Source: Atrina japonica
Lineage: Eukaryota; Mollusca; Bivalvia; Pterioida; Pinnidae
Assembly: GCA_030159075.1 (NCBI GenBank)
Contig: BROG01000642.1
Span: 112,001-176,000, forward strand
Length of the DNA: 64,000 nucleotides
Direction: 5' to 3'
Shown here: piece after piece, positions 47,853 to 58,910 of the stretch
Layout: every line of letters starts with the position of its first letter
How positions within the stretch are numbered: position 1 is the first letter of the stretch
Made by a program: the position numbers and the translations under genes
The notes under the pieces: generated by a model
What the model saw: only the letters and a program-made list of their open reading frames with translations
Databases searched by the model: none
What the model was told of the DNA's origin: nothing

Positions 47853-48056
47853 GTGAAGAATGTACAGTTGAATTATGGTCAAAATGGGGGCCATGCAAGC
47901 CCGAATGTGGAATTGGAACGATGACAAGAAGACGAAAAATCATCAAGAAAGCTAAAAATGGCGGCAAATCTTGTCCTGTACTTGTAGAAAAACGTGCCTG
48001 TGTAAATACACAATGTGATGCACAGAGTGTAGAAATCCAGTGGCGAGAACTTCGAG
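47853..48056 (+). CDS. SBSPON: Exon 2 of SBSPON-like secreted protein: thrombospondin type-1 repeat
   Basis: The exon follows CATCTTTTACAG and ends at G|GTAAGT. With the last base of exon 1 it encodes residues 83-150 (Ser split across the junction) and it leaves phase 1. A TSP1 repeat is clear: six cysteines (86, 97, 101, 123, 132, 137), the WSKW motif at 91-94 (C-mannosylation-type W-x-x-W), CGIGTMTRRRKI and KNGGKSCP. This architecture directly after an SMB domain is that of SBSPON. The segment after the last cysteine (DAQSVEIQWRELR) leads towards the SBSPON C-terminal region, whose exons are not found with confidence. TSP1 repeats bind matrix or glycans in this family; the partner is unknown. 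Confidence 0.85.
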
Positions 48057-48324
48057 GTAAGTCACACGACTTATATGATACTAACGTAATGGTATACCTA
48101 AGTTTATTGTGGTAAATCTGCCATTGTAGTTTACCTATCAAAATGGTATGTTTATGTAACTTTCATGATGGTTAATCTGTCATGGTGGTTTACAAAATGG
48201 TATGTACATGTGACTTCCATAATGGTAAATCAGCCTTGTAGTTTACCTGTCAAAATGGTATGTACATGTGCACGAAACTTTAATAATGGTAAATTTGTCC
48301 TAATTTTAATGAGTTGTGCATATT

Positions 48325-48515
48325 CAGTACGATCTTGTTATCTTGATATTCAAGGGACAACCTCTATTTACTTCGAGATATCTGGAATTCGAGAAACATG
48401 TAATCGATATTTAAATCATCGTATTTATCTGTCCATAAAAATAAAGACTGGCTGTTCAACTTTGACATAACCAGAATTTCCACTCATCCGATTTCATCAT
48501 AACGAGGTTCCATTG
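48325..48515. mobile_element. Diverged pogo-like MITE (family 2)
   Basis: CAGTACGATCTTGTTATCTT to CATAACGAGGTTCCATTG. The interior TTCGAGATATCTGGAATTCG is the motif seen in 23022-23198. Confidence 0.6.
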
Positions 48516-48918
48516 TATTAATGTCAGGTGACCAATAGAGGCATAGGTGGGCACTTTTCCCCCATTGTAACCAGGTTCTATTCTTAAATTAAGCAGGGCA
48601 TAGGAGTACATGTATGTGGTGACCACTCACAAATATTCTCATTTATACTCGGAAAATCACAGCCACTCTAACTCCACTGTAAACAATATATAAATGACAG
48701 TGTGTATCATTGTTTATCAAATAAATAATTCACATAGCCAGGCCAACAATCATCCAAATTTTTACTTACACTTAGTTTGCAAATCTACATGTACTTGTCC
48801 AAATGCCACTTGTCAGAACAGAGAATTTATTATACATGTAGGTACAGTAGTTGTCGTTGAATAACAGACTTTAAGCCTCTGAAAAATATAGAAGCACTGT
48901 ACTTTATACATGTATATG

Positions 48919-49010
48919 TTAACTCATGATTCACCCATAAAACAATTTGGACTGGTCAAAATCATTGATTTACAGAAGAGTCCATTGCTTTACGGGGGTT
49001 GATGGGTTAA
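48919..49010. repeat. TAACTCA palindrome family, copy 5
   Basis: GTTAACTCATGATTCACCC to GGGGGTTGATGGGTTAA with AATTTGGACTGGTCAAAATC and TTTACAGAAGAGTCCATTG inside. Confidence 0.85.
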
Positions 49011-49960
49011 TAACCTTAAGAAAAAGAGGTTGAAAAAAATTTACATTTTGGAAATTTTCTTTTTTGAAGTCAGTATTTTTATGGATTATTTTTCTTTTGA
49101 GTGGGAAAGGGGAGACAATTTTAAACTGAACAAGTGCTGGGTAACTCATTTTTATAGAAAAAATCTAACAGCAAAAATCAAAATAAACGAAAATAAATTA
49201 TGTAAACTTACATGTGTCCTGCTACTGTACATGTATATTGAAAAGGAACAACATAATAGGTTAAGTTATTTTTATATGTCAACCCTTAATGCTGTTCCTT
49301 TTCTGTAATAAAAAAAGAAGATTTTGTCAAATGTAAAAGATTTATGTCCACCAGGTGGAGCTTACAACTGAAGCAACATATATTTACAATATAGTATAAC
49401 AGTTGATAAGATTGATTAGAAGTTATAAAAATAAAAGAAAGTAAAAAAGAAAAAAGATTCTTTTATTTCAGTCAAAACTTTTTTTCTAGATGTTCCCATG
49501 AAAACCTAGCCAACAAGTTAATCATACATGTTACAGGTGGAATCTCTTTGATTTCACACTTCAACTGCAAAACAGTTAATGGCGATTTAACAAACTCCGA
49601 AATTGAATAATTGAGTGAGCTGCAAACATGATTTATGTAATGTGAAAATCGTTAATCATCGCATATGAACCAAATGACCTGTATTTTGTGTTTATGCTAC
49701 TCTCATCTGTCACTTTAATTTTCACATGGTGAATTATTTTCTAAGGATGAGGACACACGGTTATTGGGTGATGTTAAGATGATTGCAGGTATTGGTCACT
49801 ACTGGTGTCAGAGATAACACTTACAGAATTATAGTCTAGAAATTTGTACTCACTGAACTTGAAGGACTCTTTATTAGGTTTCACCTTAAGCTTACAAATG
49901 AGTTTGTCATATTTATGATAAAAACATCACAGGCTACAGGTACAAGACACAATTACATTT
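49011..49960. other. Intronic or downstream, no gene seen
   Basis: AT-rich sequence. Acceptor-like sites near 49.53 kb lead only to a short frame with a stop (ISHFNCKTVNGDL) that does not match the expected SBSPON segment. Confidence 0.4.
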
Positions 49961-49964
49961 GTAC

Positions 49965-50500
49965 CTATGTCAGACGCATTGCCTATATGTCAGACACATT
50001 GCCTATGTCAGACACACTTCCTATGTCAGACCCATTACCTATTGTCAGACACATTACCTATTGTCAGACACAATGCCTATGTCAGACACTCTTCCTATGT
50101 CAGACACATTGCCTACTGTCAGACACATTGCCTATCGTCAGACACATTACCTATCATCAGACACATTACCTACATGTACTGTCAGACACATTGCCTATAT
50201 CAGACACACTTCCTATGTCAGACACATTGCCTACTGTCAGACACATTGCATATCGTCAGACACATTACCTATCATCAGATACATTACCTACATGTATTGT
50301 CAGACACATTGCCTATGTTAGACACATTGCCTACTGTCAGACACATTGCCTATGTCAGACACATTGCCTACTGTCAGACACATTGCCTATGTCAGACACA
50401 CTTCCTATGTCAGACCCATTGCCTACTGTCAGACACATTACCTACTGTCAGACACATTGCCTACATGTATGTCAGACACATTGCCTATATTGTCTCCTGC
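49965..50500. repeat. Minisatellite of CAGACACATTGCCTA units
   Basis: About 30 units of TGTCAGACACATTGCCTA with variants (ACACTTCC, CCCATTGCC, TACATGTA spacers), 17-23 bp each. Long open frames exist in all three plus-strand frames and are artefacts of the repeat. Confidence 0.93.
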
Positions 50501-50511
50501 CATCCACTTCC

Positions 50512-50728
50512 TGTCTCTGTGGCTGAGTGGCAAGAACATCACACTTTAAACCATGAAGTCTCTCATCTCTAGTCACCATTGGTTGAAGAGCCAATGTAAA
50601 CCTAAGCTGATTTTGTGAGAAAGTTTGCTAGGTTACTTGCAGAAGATTTCTCTCCTCCACCATTAATAACTGGTCGCCACCATATAACTGAATAATTGTC
50701 AAAAGTGGCATAAAACACCATTACCCAA
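50512..50728 (+). mobile_element. SINE-A, diverged
   Basis: Head CTGTGGCTGAGTGGCAAGAA, B-box-like TTGGTTGAAGAGCC (damaged), body TGTGAGAAAGTTTGCTAGGT, tail GCCACCATATAACTGAATAA. It directly follows the minisatellite. Confidence 0.8.
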
Positions 50729-50803
50729 AGACAAGTACAAATACACTTTAAAAGATTTAGAATAATTTATATGCAACTGTTCTGAAAAATAGATCTGACA
50801 TGT

Positions 50804-50883
50804 ACTTCCTAAAACACAATGGACTCTTCTGTAAATCAATGACTTAGCCCAGTCCAAATGTGTCTTTAGGGGTGAATGAGTTG
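50804..50883. repeat. TAACTCA palindrome family, copy 6 (left end truncated)
   Basis: CACAATGGACTCTTCTGTAA, TCCAAATGTGTCTTTAGGGG and TGAATGAGTT; inverted relative to copy 3. Confidence 0.75.
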
Positions 50884-51356
50884 ATGTTAAATCAAGAAAT
50901 CTTGGGTTAGAAAATACAGGGGAGGGAAGTCAAGCAGATTCTGAAACAACACATTTTCTGCCAACTACAATTGCTTGAGATGGACTGACAGCAAGCTGGC
51001 AGTTGATAAGGAATATTTGAGATAATGGTAATCTCTTCATCATCTGCTAGAGGGGGAAATAGTAGATATAGTATAACAAAACTTAAAGAAACTAACACAT
51101 TCCCTATCTCATGTTAGTATCAGCTCTGTGCAAATGTATCTTACAATAATGGCCACCACTGGCACCAGTTTTATCTGTATTGCGGTAATATTTACTAGCC
51201 AGAGGAAGCACTATGTTTCCTACATCCAGCTGGGTAGAGATTTGTAGATATTATGGAATCTATACTGTTGATGTCTAAGCTGATGCCTGTACCCTATAGG
51301 TTATTGATATTTGTTTATCATGATCCATATTAGTCACCAGTTGTGGTAACTATGTT

Positions 51357-51457
51357 ATTAACTCATTAGCTAATCCCTAAATATGCATTTGGACTGGTCT
51401 ACATCAATGAAATTTAGAACCATTCATTGTATTTCAGGGACACATGTATATGAGTTA
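51357..51457. repeat. TAACTCA palindrome family, copy 7 (diverged)
   Basis: ATTAACTCATTAGCTAATCC, GCATTTGGACTGGTCTACAT, CATTCATTGTATTTCAGGG and TATGAGTTAAT. Confidence 0.7.
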
Positions 51458-51589
51458 ATCCATTTCACCTTGAGTTGTTGTGTACATGTATTGGGAGCCT
51501 GCACTGAATCATCAATATGATTTCCTACATGGAAATCGAATTTCAGTTTAAAAAAAACATAAATTTATCGTAATAAGCTTATGCTCCCA

Positions 51590-52030
51590 TTGACTGCTCT
51601 GAAGATCAAGGCTAAAGGCTCTGTAAATCAAGACTTAAGGCTCTGTAGATCAAGGCTTAAGGCTCTATAGATAAAGTCTAAAATCTAAGTAGATCAAGGC
51701 GAAAGGCTCTATAGATAAAGTCTAAAATCTCTGTAGATCAAGGCTAAAGGCTCTGTAAATCAAGGCTTAAAGCTCTGTAGATCAAGGCTTAAGCTCTGTA
51801 GATCATGACTTAAGGCTCTGTAGATCAATTCTTAATGTCATGTAGATCAAGGTTAAAGGCTCTGTAGATAAAGTCTAAAGGCTTTGTAGATCAAGGCTTA
51901 AGACTGTAAATCAAGGCTTCAGACTCTGTAAATCAAGGCTTCAGGCTCTGTAAATCAAGGCTTCAGGCTCTGTACATCAAATATAAGGGCTCTGTGGATC
52001 AAGGCCAAAGGATCAGTAGATCATACATGT
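51590..52030. repeat. 22-bp minisatellite
   Basis: About 20 units of AAGGCTCTGTAGATCAAGGC plus TT/TA with point variants. No coding potential. Confidence 0.93.
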
Positions 52031-52257
52031 AGTATACTTGCTCAAGCTAATTGGAGCACAAAAACTTCCATACTGACATCTTTTTGAATTTAAGTTCAAA
52101 AGTTTCATATTTATGACATACCAGTATTCAATATACATGTGTGCTTAACGCATTGCATCAGTGGTTTCCTGGATTAGCCACTGATTATCTTATAGATTCG
52201 ATCAAACTACAAAAAAACTGAACAACATTTTATACATACAAATAATGACATTTGCAG

Positions 52258-52475
52258 ATGATGTTTTTCATCGATGTTTATCAGGGACCCTGGCAATTGA
52301 TCAGCTACGGTTGTTGGAATTTTGGTGTACCACAATGTTTAATCAGGTACAAAGCTGTTTTGACATTCCTCCGAAGCATCTGAGAGTATCGGTGATGCCC
52401 GATGTTAACATTTCGTATTTTGATAAGTGGTTCAACAAACGTCATTACAACAAGTGGTGCGTCCTGCATCCATAA
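52258..52475 (+). other. Open segment after an acceptor-like site, unassigned
   Basis: From TTTGCAG|ATGATG a frame that would fit phase 1 stays open for 72 codons to TAA at 52475 (CLSGTLAIDQLRLLEFWC, FDIPPKHLRVSVMPDVNI, YFDKWFNKRHYNKW). Composition is more coding-like than its surroundings. It does not resemble the SBSPON C-terminus that I know. It may be a terminal exon of an unknown isoform or a fragment of an old insertion. Confidence 0.25.
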
Positions 52476-53159
52476 ACAAACATGTCAGAAACATGTGCTA
52501 ACCAATCAAACGCATTGTTAGATAAGTCATTTTATTCTAGATATACACTTTTTTTTATCATAAATGCATTCATATTCATCTAACAACTGGTATTTGTAAA
52601 GCGAGCAGACCCTCATAGGAAATGAAACGGTGAATTTTTAACAGCCTAATGATGAAAAATATGCTAGATGATTGCACAAAAAAAGGTGCAGCATTAATGT
52701 TCTATGAATTAAGAGATAGAAACCCCTAAATTACTTTTTCATGTAGATAACCAGCAAGAAAGAAATATGTTTACTTATTCTTGGTTAAAGAAGAAAGGAA
52801 ATAAATAATTGTTTATGGGATAAAAACGTTCTCTTTGCCCACAAAAATATATACAAAAATTAAATAGTATATTAAAGTTCATTCCCATAAAAAAAATGAA
52901 AAAAACATTTGTTACTCTTGATAAAAATACATTTCCCTATCTTGCATGTAGATAAACGAGAATCGGCAAACGGCACACATCTGGACTTCTTATACTTTGG
53001 ACTTCAACTTGTAGTTGATGCCACTGGGGAGTAAAGAGATTTAAATTCAGATCCATTCTTTTCATACCGTTGTCTCATAATGGTTTTTAATCTGACAAGA
53101 TTATGCTAATAAACTGATGATCAGAACTCTTCTAACTTTATCATATATGCACTTGCTTC

Positions 53160-53400
53160 AGTGAAGTCCATTCTGTCTCTCTCTAGTTTTTTCCATTGAG
53201 TTCATTTTTTTGTTTTTTCCAGTATAATTTCCATGCATGTTGTCCTGTCTTGTCTTCTTACAGAAATGTTCCCATGGAATCCAGTCTTTGTTTCTTTCCA
53301 GTATAATTTCCATGGCATCCTTTCTGTACCAGAAATAATTCAGTGGAGTCCATTCTTCTTTCCTTTGCAGCATTATTTCTAATGAGTCATTTATGCATCC
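53160..53400. repeat. Degenerate tandem repeat, about 50 bp
   Basis: Units share CAGTATAATTTCCATG, GAGTCCATTCT and TTTCCTTT-like tracts. Open frames on the minus strand over it are artefacts. Confidence 0.65.
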
Positions 53401-53568
53401 ATTTGTTGTCCAGTTTTTTCACCTGGGAAACTTTTGGCTAGCCAATTTCTTCACCAACCTTAGGGAAACTATCGGAGATGAAAGATTTTGTTGTTGCAGT
53501 ATACATGTACAATGGTCAATTTGGTGTTGTACAATTATAACCTGGTACTGTTTATGAATTGGCACATC

Positions 53569-53672
53569 TTGTGTTCTAGTTGGTGCAGCTTGTGTTCTAG
53601 TTGGCGCAGCTTGTGTTCTAGTTGGCGCAGCTTGTGTTCTAGTTGGTGCAGCTTGTGTTCTAGTTGGTGCAG
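53569..53672. repeat. Five-copy 21-bp tandem repeat
   Basis: Units of GTGTTCTAGTTGGTGCAGCT (+T), almost identical. Because 21 is a multiple of three it produces a periodic APTRTQA reading frame on the minus strand. Confidence 0.93.
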
Positions 53673-54234
53673 CTTTGAATTTTAACACAATTAAGTATCT
53701 TACAGACCACATCAGTTTTCTTGTCATGGGAATATGAATTTCTTTTCATTCGCTTCTGTTTTGTACCCATGACTAACTTGATATACCATATTCATAACAC
53801 ATAATTAAGTATTTTCATTCATTGAAATGTTTGCGATACCATTCAGAGTTTCAGTGTACATGTACATGTAAACATATGTTTTATATTTGTTTTTGTTTCT
53901 TATGAAAACTAAATTAACTCTAAACTGTGTAAAAGTTTCAAAACATCTTTTTTTCTCTTTATGTTTTGACATCATGTAATAGTTGATTTTATCGTAAAAA
54001 TGAACTTTATGAAATATGAGGATATAGCGATACTAACAAATGATGAACCTGCTTAACCCGAGAACTAAGGATAGTCTGTTGTAGTTAATGAACCGTAGCT
54101 GAACTGTGATATAAGGGCTACTGCGTACACTCTTCCCGTTAAATTGTAATTCTGTCGGGGTAAGGTATAAACAATAATTTACTGGCACTCATAAATGATA
54201 TTTACATACCTGCAAAGTTGATGAGATATCAAAA

Positions 54235-54310
54235 TTAACTCATCAACCCCTGAAGGAAATGGACTCTGACTGAGACCAGTCCAAATGTGTCTTTAGGGAT
54301 GAATGAGGTA
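54235..54310. repeat. TAACTCA palindrome family, copy 8
   Basis: ATTAACTCATCAACCCCTGA to TCTTTAGGGATGAATGAGG, with AGACCAGTCCAAATGTG inside and a small internal deletion. Confidence 0.75.
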
Positions 54311-54491
54311 AGATTGAAAAGATGTGAAATCCTTTGCAAGTTGCATTATACATGTTATATTATGGTATTCACCCTTGGAAAAGAATGGATTCTACTATAT
54401 ACCATGTACATCAGTGATATATTTAGACCAATCCAAATGTGTTTTTAGTTTTTGAAAGATTCAAAATAGGACATACAGGATAATCATAATA

Positions 54492-54575
54492 ATTAACTCA
54501 TCAACTCCTGAAAACAATGGACTCTTCTGTAAATCACTGACTTAGACTAGTCCAAATCTTTTAATGTCTTTTAGA
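54492..54575. repeat. TAACTCA palindrome family, copy 9
   Basis: ATTAACTCATCAACTCCTGA, CAATGGACTCTTCTGTAAAT, CTTAGACTAGTCCAAAT; the right end is eroded. Confidence 0.75.
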
Positions 54576-54829
54576 CTGGGTTCTGTTGTACATACATGTA
54601 GGTTTGAGGTATACACCTACCATCTCTCTTTCACATAAATTTCTATATATTCAGTGCCTGTGTTAAGAGGGCATATAAATTGAAAATGTAAGTCAATAGC
54701 AAACTGAATTTCCAAATTTGGTTAAATCTTGAAAACTGGAAAAAAAATTCTTAATATATATATGAATCAAATCATTTCAGCTATCATATGTACTGTGTTG
54801 TCCACAGTTTTATTTGCCTGTGGTCAGAT

Positions 54830-55095
54830 AATATGTGGTCATTTACTGAAACTAAAGATGTGATATGTGTTTACACTTTAAGTTCGCATAGGGGTCAGTG
54901 TGGTCACTTATTCAAATGAAAGGTGTGATTCATTTTTCCACCTTTAGAACACATAAGGGGTCAGTGTGGTCACTTATTCAAACTAAAGATGTGATTCGTT
55001 TTTGAAGCTCTAGTACACATAAGGGGTCAGCGTATGGTCATTTATTAGAACTAAAGGTATGATTCATTTTTGCAACTCTGGTACACACCGTGGTC
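54830..55095. repeat. Tandem repeat, about 65-bp unit, four copies
   Basis: Units contain TGTGGTCA(C/T)TTATT, AACTAAAGATGTGATTC and ACACATAAGGGGTCAG. It is diverged, with no supported exon. Confidence 0.8.
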
Positions 55096-55484
55096 AATTA
55101 TCAGTGTGTTATATGAATGAATAACATTTTGGGGCAATTACTTGTAGGTATAAATTGGAGAGAACAGTTTTATCTTTAATTTGTAATCTGTTCAAGCAGC
55201 CAGGCTATCAAATTATTACCTATCCCCAGAATGCCATAAATGTTCCTCTCAAAATATAAAATATGTACTACGAACCATAAAATTGATTTAATTACGAACA
55301 ATGTGCTAACACTTTAGATTTTGTCTACGACTTGTTACATATTCTGGCTGATGTACATGTATATACATGTTGTAGAACACAGATATACATATACAGGTAC
55401 ATACATTTATAGCATAACTGGAGGGGGGGGCAGCCCCCCCCCACCCACTTTTTTCATATACAAGCAAAATTCTTACATTATCAA

Positions 55485-55643
55485 CACCTGTGTATAGGGG
55501 CCACCCAAGGGACCAGAAAATATGTGCAGGTGACCCTTATACACAGGTTCAATTTAGTTGCAGTACATAGTCAAGGGACTTGAAAAGACTGGCCTTTATA
55601 AAAAGGTAATCCTTATATAGAGGTGGCCGGTATAGCAGATTTA

Positions 55644-55646
<3 letters not shown>
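55485..55646. mobile_element. Pogo-like MITE (family 1), 5'-truncated
   Basis: GTGTATAGGGGCCACCCAAG to TATAGCAGATTTACTG; colinear with 14163-14340 but lacking the first bases and part of the body. It abuts a (TA)n run. Confidence 0.8.

Positions 55647-55684
<38 letters not shown>
55647..55684. repeat. (TA)n microsatellite
   Basis: A TA run that begins at the last base of the MITE end ACTG. Confidence 0.95.
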
Positions 55685-55689
<5 letters not shown>

Positions 55690-56929
55690 TTATTTTTTTT
55701 TTTGCTCCGCCCAACCCGCACATGCAGCACACCTTTGATTCATTTCCTACAACACTGTATAGTGACATGAGATGTGCTAAGCCATCTTCCAAGGCCATTT
55801 TCAATATTCCTTAAACTGAATGTATTATAAAAGACCACTTGAATTACATGTAAGAGGCCACATTTTTCTGGTTTATAGGTGGTCCCTTACAACACTAAAC
55901 AGTCACCAAGACTATATGTTAAAGTGCACCACTTCAGACTAACCAATCAGAAATCAAGAGGAAGTTGATTGTAATGAGCATGTAATAAATTTGAATTTTA
56001 TAGTTTCAGATGTAAAAATTTGAATTTGATTCATACCATTATTTGAAACATTATTGTAATTTACAGGGTACGTTATATGACAGGTAACTCTGAATAGTTT
56101 TTTGAAAGTTTTTATTTCTTTTTATGCTTGACGAGATAGTGAAGATATTTTTTTTAAACAGAATAGCAACGTGATTTATTTTTTGAAATGATCCGGATTT
56201 GATAAGAGCATGAACTTGACACATATCTTTTACAAATTGTAACGGAACATCGTGATTACCTATGGAATGACCCCACATCTGATTGACCGATATAAATTCT
56301 TTGATAATCTACAATGGCTGATTGAAAAGAAATGAAGGACAAAATCTACCTGATAAAATTATTAACAAATAAATCAGACGGCTGTCAAAAATTTAAAACA
56401 CAACTACTATGGAAGCTTGCTATGGGGTTATTTTGTCAAGATATGGGTAGTTGGCATCTAGGTATAGTAGGAATAAGCAAATCTTTTGTAGCCAATCAAA
56501 TGTTTTAATATATTTTATCTTGTATATATATGTACCGGTAAGTAGCATAGTAAAACACTGTCACATATCAAATTTTCCACCATTCTCAACTCAGGTGCTT
56601 TCACCCCAAATTTGGGGAATGGGTCCAGGGGGGCCAATCAGATTGGGTGAGATTAGCATTATTATTCCTGAAATTGGCTAAATCATGACTAAATTGTAAA
56701 TTTTATTTAAATATATGTACATTTTGTATGAATAGGCATAAAATATGTTCTGTGCTATGCATCATTATAAGTTTACATTGAAACTTTTCTCAACATTTTT
56801 AACACTTTTTCGTGAATCTTAAAATTATACTATTTCATTAGGAAATATTGTTGTTTTTTTTTTATTCCTTGGACGAAAAAGTGACCTTTTAAAATTAGAA
56901 ATCTGGCCTTTAAACATAAATTAATGATA

Positions 56930-57110
56930 CTATGAAACATGTCTTGAGAGATGAACCCATCTGCCACTGAAATGTGGTCTCTCAAGACAAATGGTCTCTC
57001 AAAAGAGGTTTTATTTAAAGGATTATTTAACCAAGTCATTTTCAGACTGTGCAGGTCTCAGAAAACAGGTGGTCTTTCACGACAGGGGTCTTTGAAGACA
57101 GCTTCCACTG
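56930..57110. mobile_element. Pogo-like MITE (family 4)
   Basis: CTATGAAACATGTCTTGAGA to GAAGACAGCTTCCACTG. The body repeats GGTCTCTCAAGACAAATGG and GGTGGTCTTTCACGACAGG, as in 31870-32136. Confidence 0.7.
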
Positions 57111-57165
57111 TAGTTATAAGTTGTGAATGGTATGTTCAGTGTTTTATTTTTCGTTGTTGGCGCAG

Positions 57166-57215
57166 ATTTAAATGTATGTCTTGTCAGATCTATGAGAAAG
57201 ATCCTAGGAGATCAG
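57166..57215 (+). CDS. Candidate short exon of the SBSPON-like gene
   Basis: TTTTATTTTTCGTTGTTGGCGCAG is a strong acceptor-like tract, and ATCAG|GTAATA is a plausible donor 50 bp later. In one frame the segment reads FKCMSCQIYEKDPRRS. Its C-x-x-C-Q motif resembles the conserved CVxCQ of the SBSPON C-terminal region. It would need an upstream exon ending in phase 2, which I could not find between 48.1 and 57.1 kb, so it is only a candidate. Confidence 0.25.
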
Positions 57216-57460
57216 GTAATACTGTTTGACGTTGCTGTAGAATGAAAACACGAGCTTCACTTTTATGGCTGCAATATTTTGGCTACATATGTATTGATCA
57301 GTTATGAAGCAGGATTTATCAGGTATGAAAATTTCAGAAAATAGCAGGTGAACTTGGAACGTGGCCCAGTAATAAAATGCTCAATGAAATACCAAAACAA
57401 AATCCCTGTATGTGTTTGTGTGTGTATGTACCACAGTATATATATATATACATTTATATA

Positions 57461-57639
57461 CAGTGAAACATGTATATATGGGCCAGCCAAGGGACCAGAA
57501 AATATTGCCCTTTATGTGCAGGTGACCCTTATACACAGGTTCAATTTAGTTGAAATATGCAGTCAAGGTACTTGAAAAAACTGGCCTTTATAAACAGGTG
57601 GTCCTTAAATAGAGGTGGCTGATATAGGAGGTTTTACTG
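57461..57639. mobile_element. TA-flanked pogo-like MITE (family 1), 179 bp
   Basis: CAGTGAAACATGTATATATG to ATAGGAGGTTTTACTG with TA on both sides. It is nearly the same length and sequence as 14163-14340. A (TA)n run precedes it. Confidence 0.85.
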
Positions 57640-58124
57640 TATTTAAACAAAATACATCACAAAACATGGCATGATAAGAAAGGACTCCAAAAACTTTACA
57701 GACAGACTGACTGATAATTTACCTAAAAAACGAGAAAAACAAACAAACTAGATGACACAGCTAAATACATGTACCAAACAATGGATGTGACCTTTGTATC
57801 GCTTATTTTTTTTTATTTTTATCTCTAAAGGCAAACATCTTTAAATGTCAAATGTCGTACTGTCGTGTCATAACACTTTAGATCTTGCCCCCACCCATCA
57901 TCAATTTCACATATGTCTTCTACATAGAGAACTGGGATACAGATTTTTTTATATAAATATCGCTGTAATATATGTATGTGTCACCTCTCTGTACTCTCTT
58001 GTTGTTGTTGTTCATAGTCTTCTTTTACCTGCCTTTTTAGCATTGATTCAGCTTCTCTATAGGATACGAAGTCTTTAGACTTTATTTATTTTCGTTTCCG
58101 TTCATCTTCAAATTTTGTGTTTAA

Positions 58125-58520
58125 GCAAGATTATCTGTGATCCATCTCAGAATGTAACATTACCTGTGATCCATCTCAGAATGTTAAAATGATCTCCATG
58201 CTCAATCTCAGAGTTAAATATTATCTGTGACCCATCTAATTATCTAATTGTAAAATAATCTATGATGCATTTGAGAATGTTAAATTATCTGTAATCCATC
58301 TCATAGTGTAAAATTACCTGTGATCCGTATCAGGAAATAAAAAGGTATGTTATCAAACACAGAATGTAAGATTATCTACATGTACATGCTCTATCTCAGA
58401 ATGTAAAATTATCTTTAATCTGTCTCAGTAAGTAACATTTTCTGTGATCCATCTCAGTGTGTAATCATCTGTGATCCATCTCATTAAGTAACTTTATCTG
58501 TGATCCATCTTAGAATGTAA
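58125..58520. repeat. Degenerate minisatellite, about 30-bp unit
   Basis: About 12 units of TTATCTGTGATCCATCTCAG followed by AATGTAAA. Units vary in length. Confidence 0.9.
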
Positions 58521-58853
58521 TCAGTAAACAAAACCAAAATAAGTAAACACTACTTTATTTTGTTGAATTTGAGAAAATTTTAAGTACATGTATGGCTGAA
58601 TATCTGAAATATCACCTACAACAATGCTAATTACCATCTGTTAATTATTAGATAAAATTACAGTCTGTTAATTATTAGATAAAATCAATTAGTTTCTTGA
58701 TCGCTTTGTAGATCTCTGATGTATATTCGACAATGAAATTCAATGGCTGTTTTTCTCAAAAATCATATTTCCAAAAAGTTGAAAAAAAACCTTATACATT
58801 ATTTTTTTTATTTCATTGCAATATTAAAATAAATTCTTTTTTTTCAACGGACT

Positions 58854-58857
<4 letters not shown>

Positions 58858-58908
<51 letters not shown>
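58858..58908. repeat. (TA)n microsatellite
   Basis: About 25 TA dinucleotides. Confidence 0.97.

Positions 58909-58910
<2 letters not shown>

Noticed and set aside
49532..49610. Missing SBSPON exon reading ISLISHFNCKTVNGDL
   Set aside because: It is open from an acceptor-like site in the right phase but stops after 24 codons and lacks the expected motifs.
49915..50572. Open frames of about 200 codons in three plus frames
   Set aside because: They are produced by the CAGACACATTGCCTA minisatellite. Simultaneous openness in all frames argues against coding.
53419..53727. Minus-strand frame with APTRTQA repeats
   Set aside because: It is a 21-bp tandem repeat read in frame; the flanking parts have no domain or splice support.
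55196..55320. Missing SBSPON exon reading NYYLSPECHKCSSQ
   Set aside because: The phase would fit, but the acceptor tract is poor, the frame ends in a stop, and the cysteine spacing does not follow the family.
56051..56278. Minus-strand 75-codon frame as a gene
   Set aside because: No splice sites, no recognised motif, and a K/F/S-rich composition expected of AT-rich DNA.
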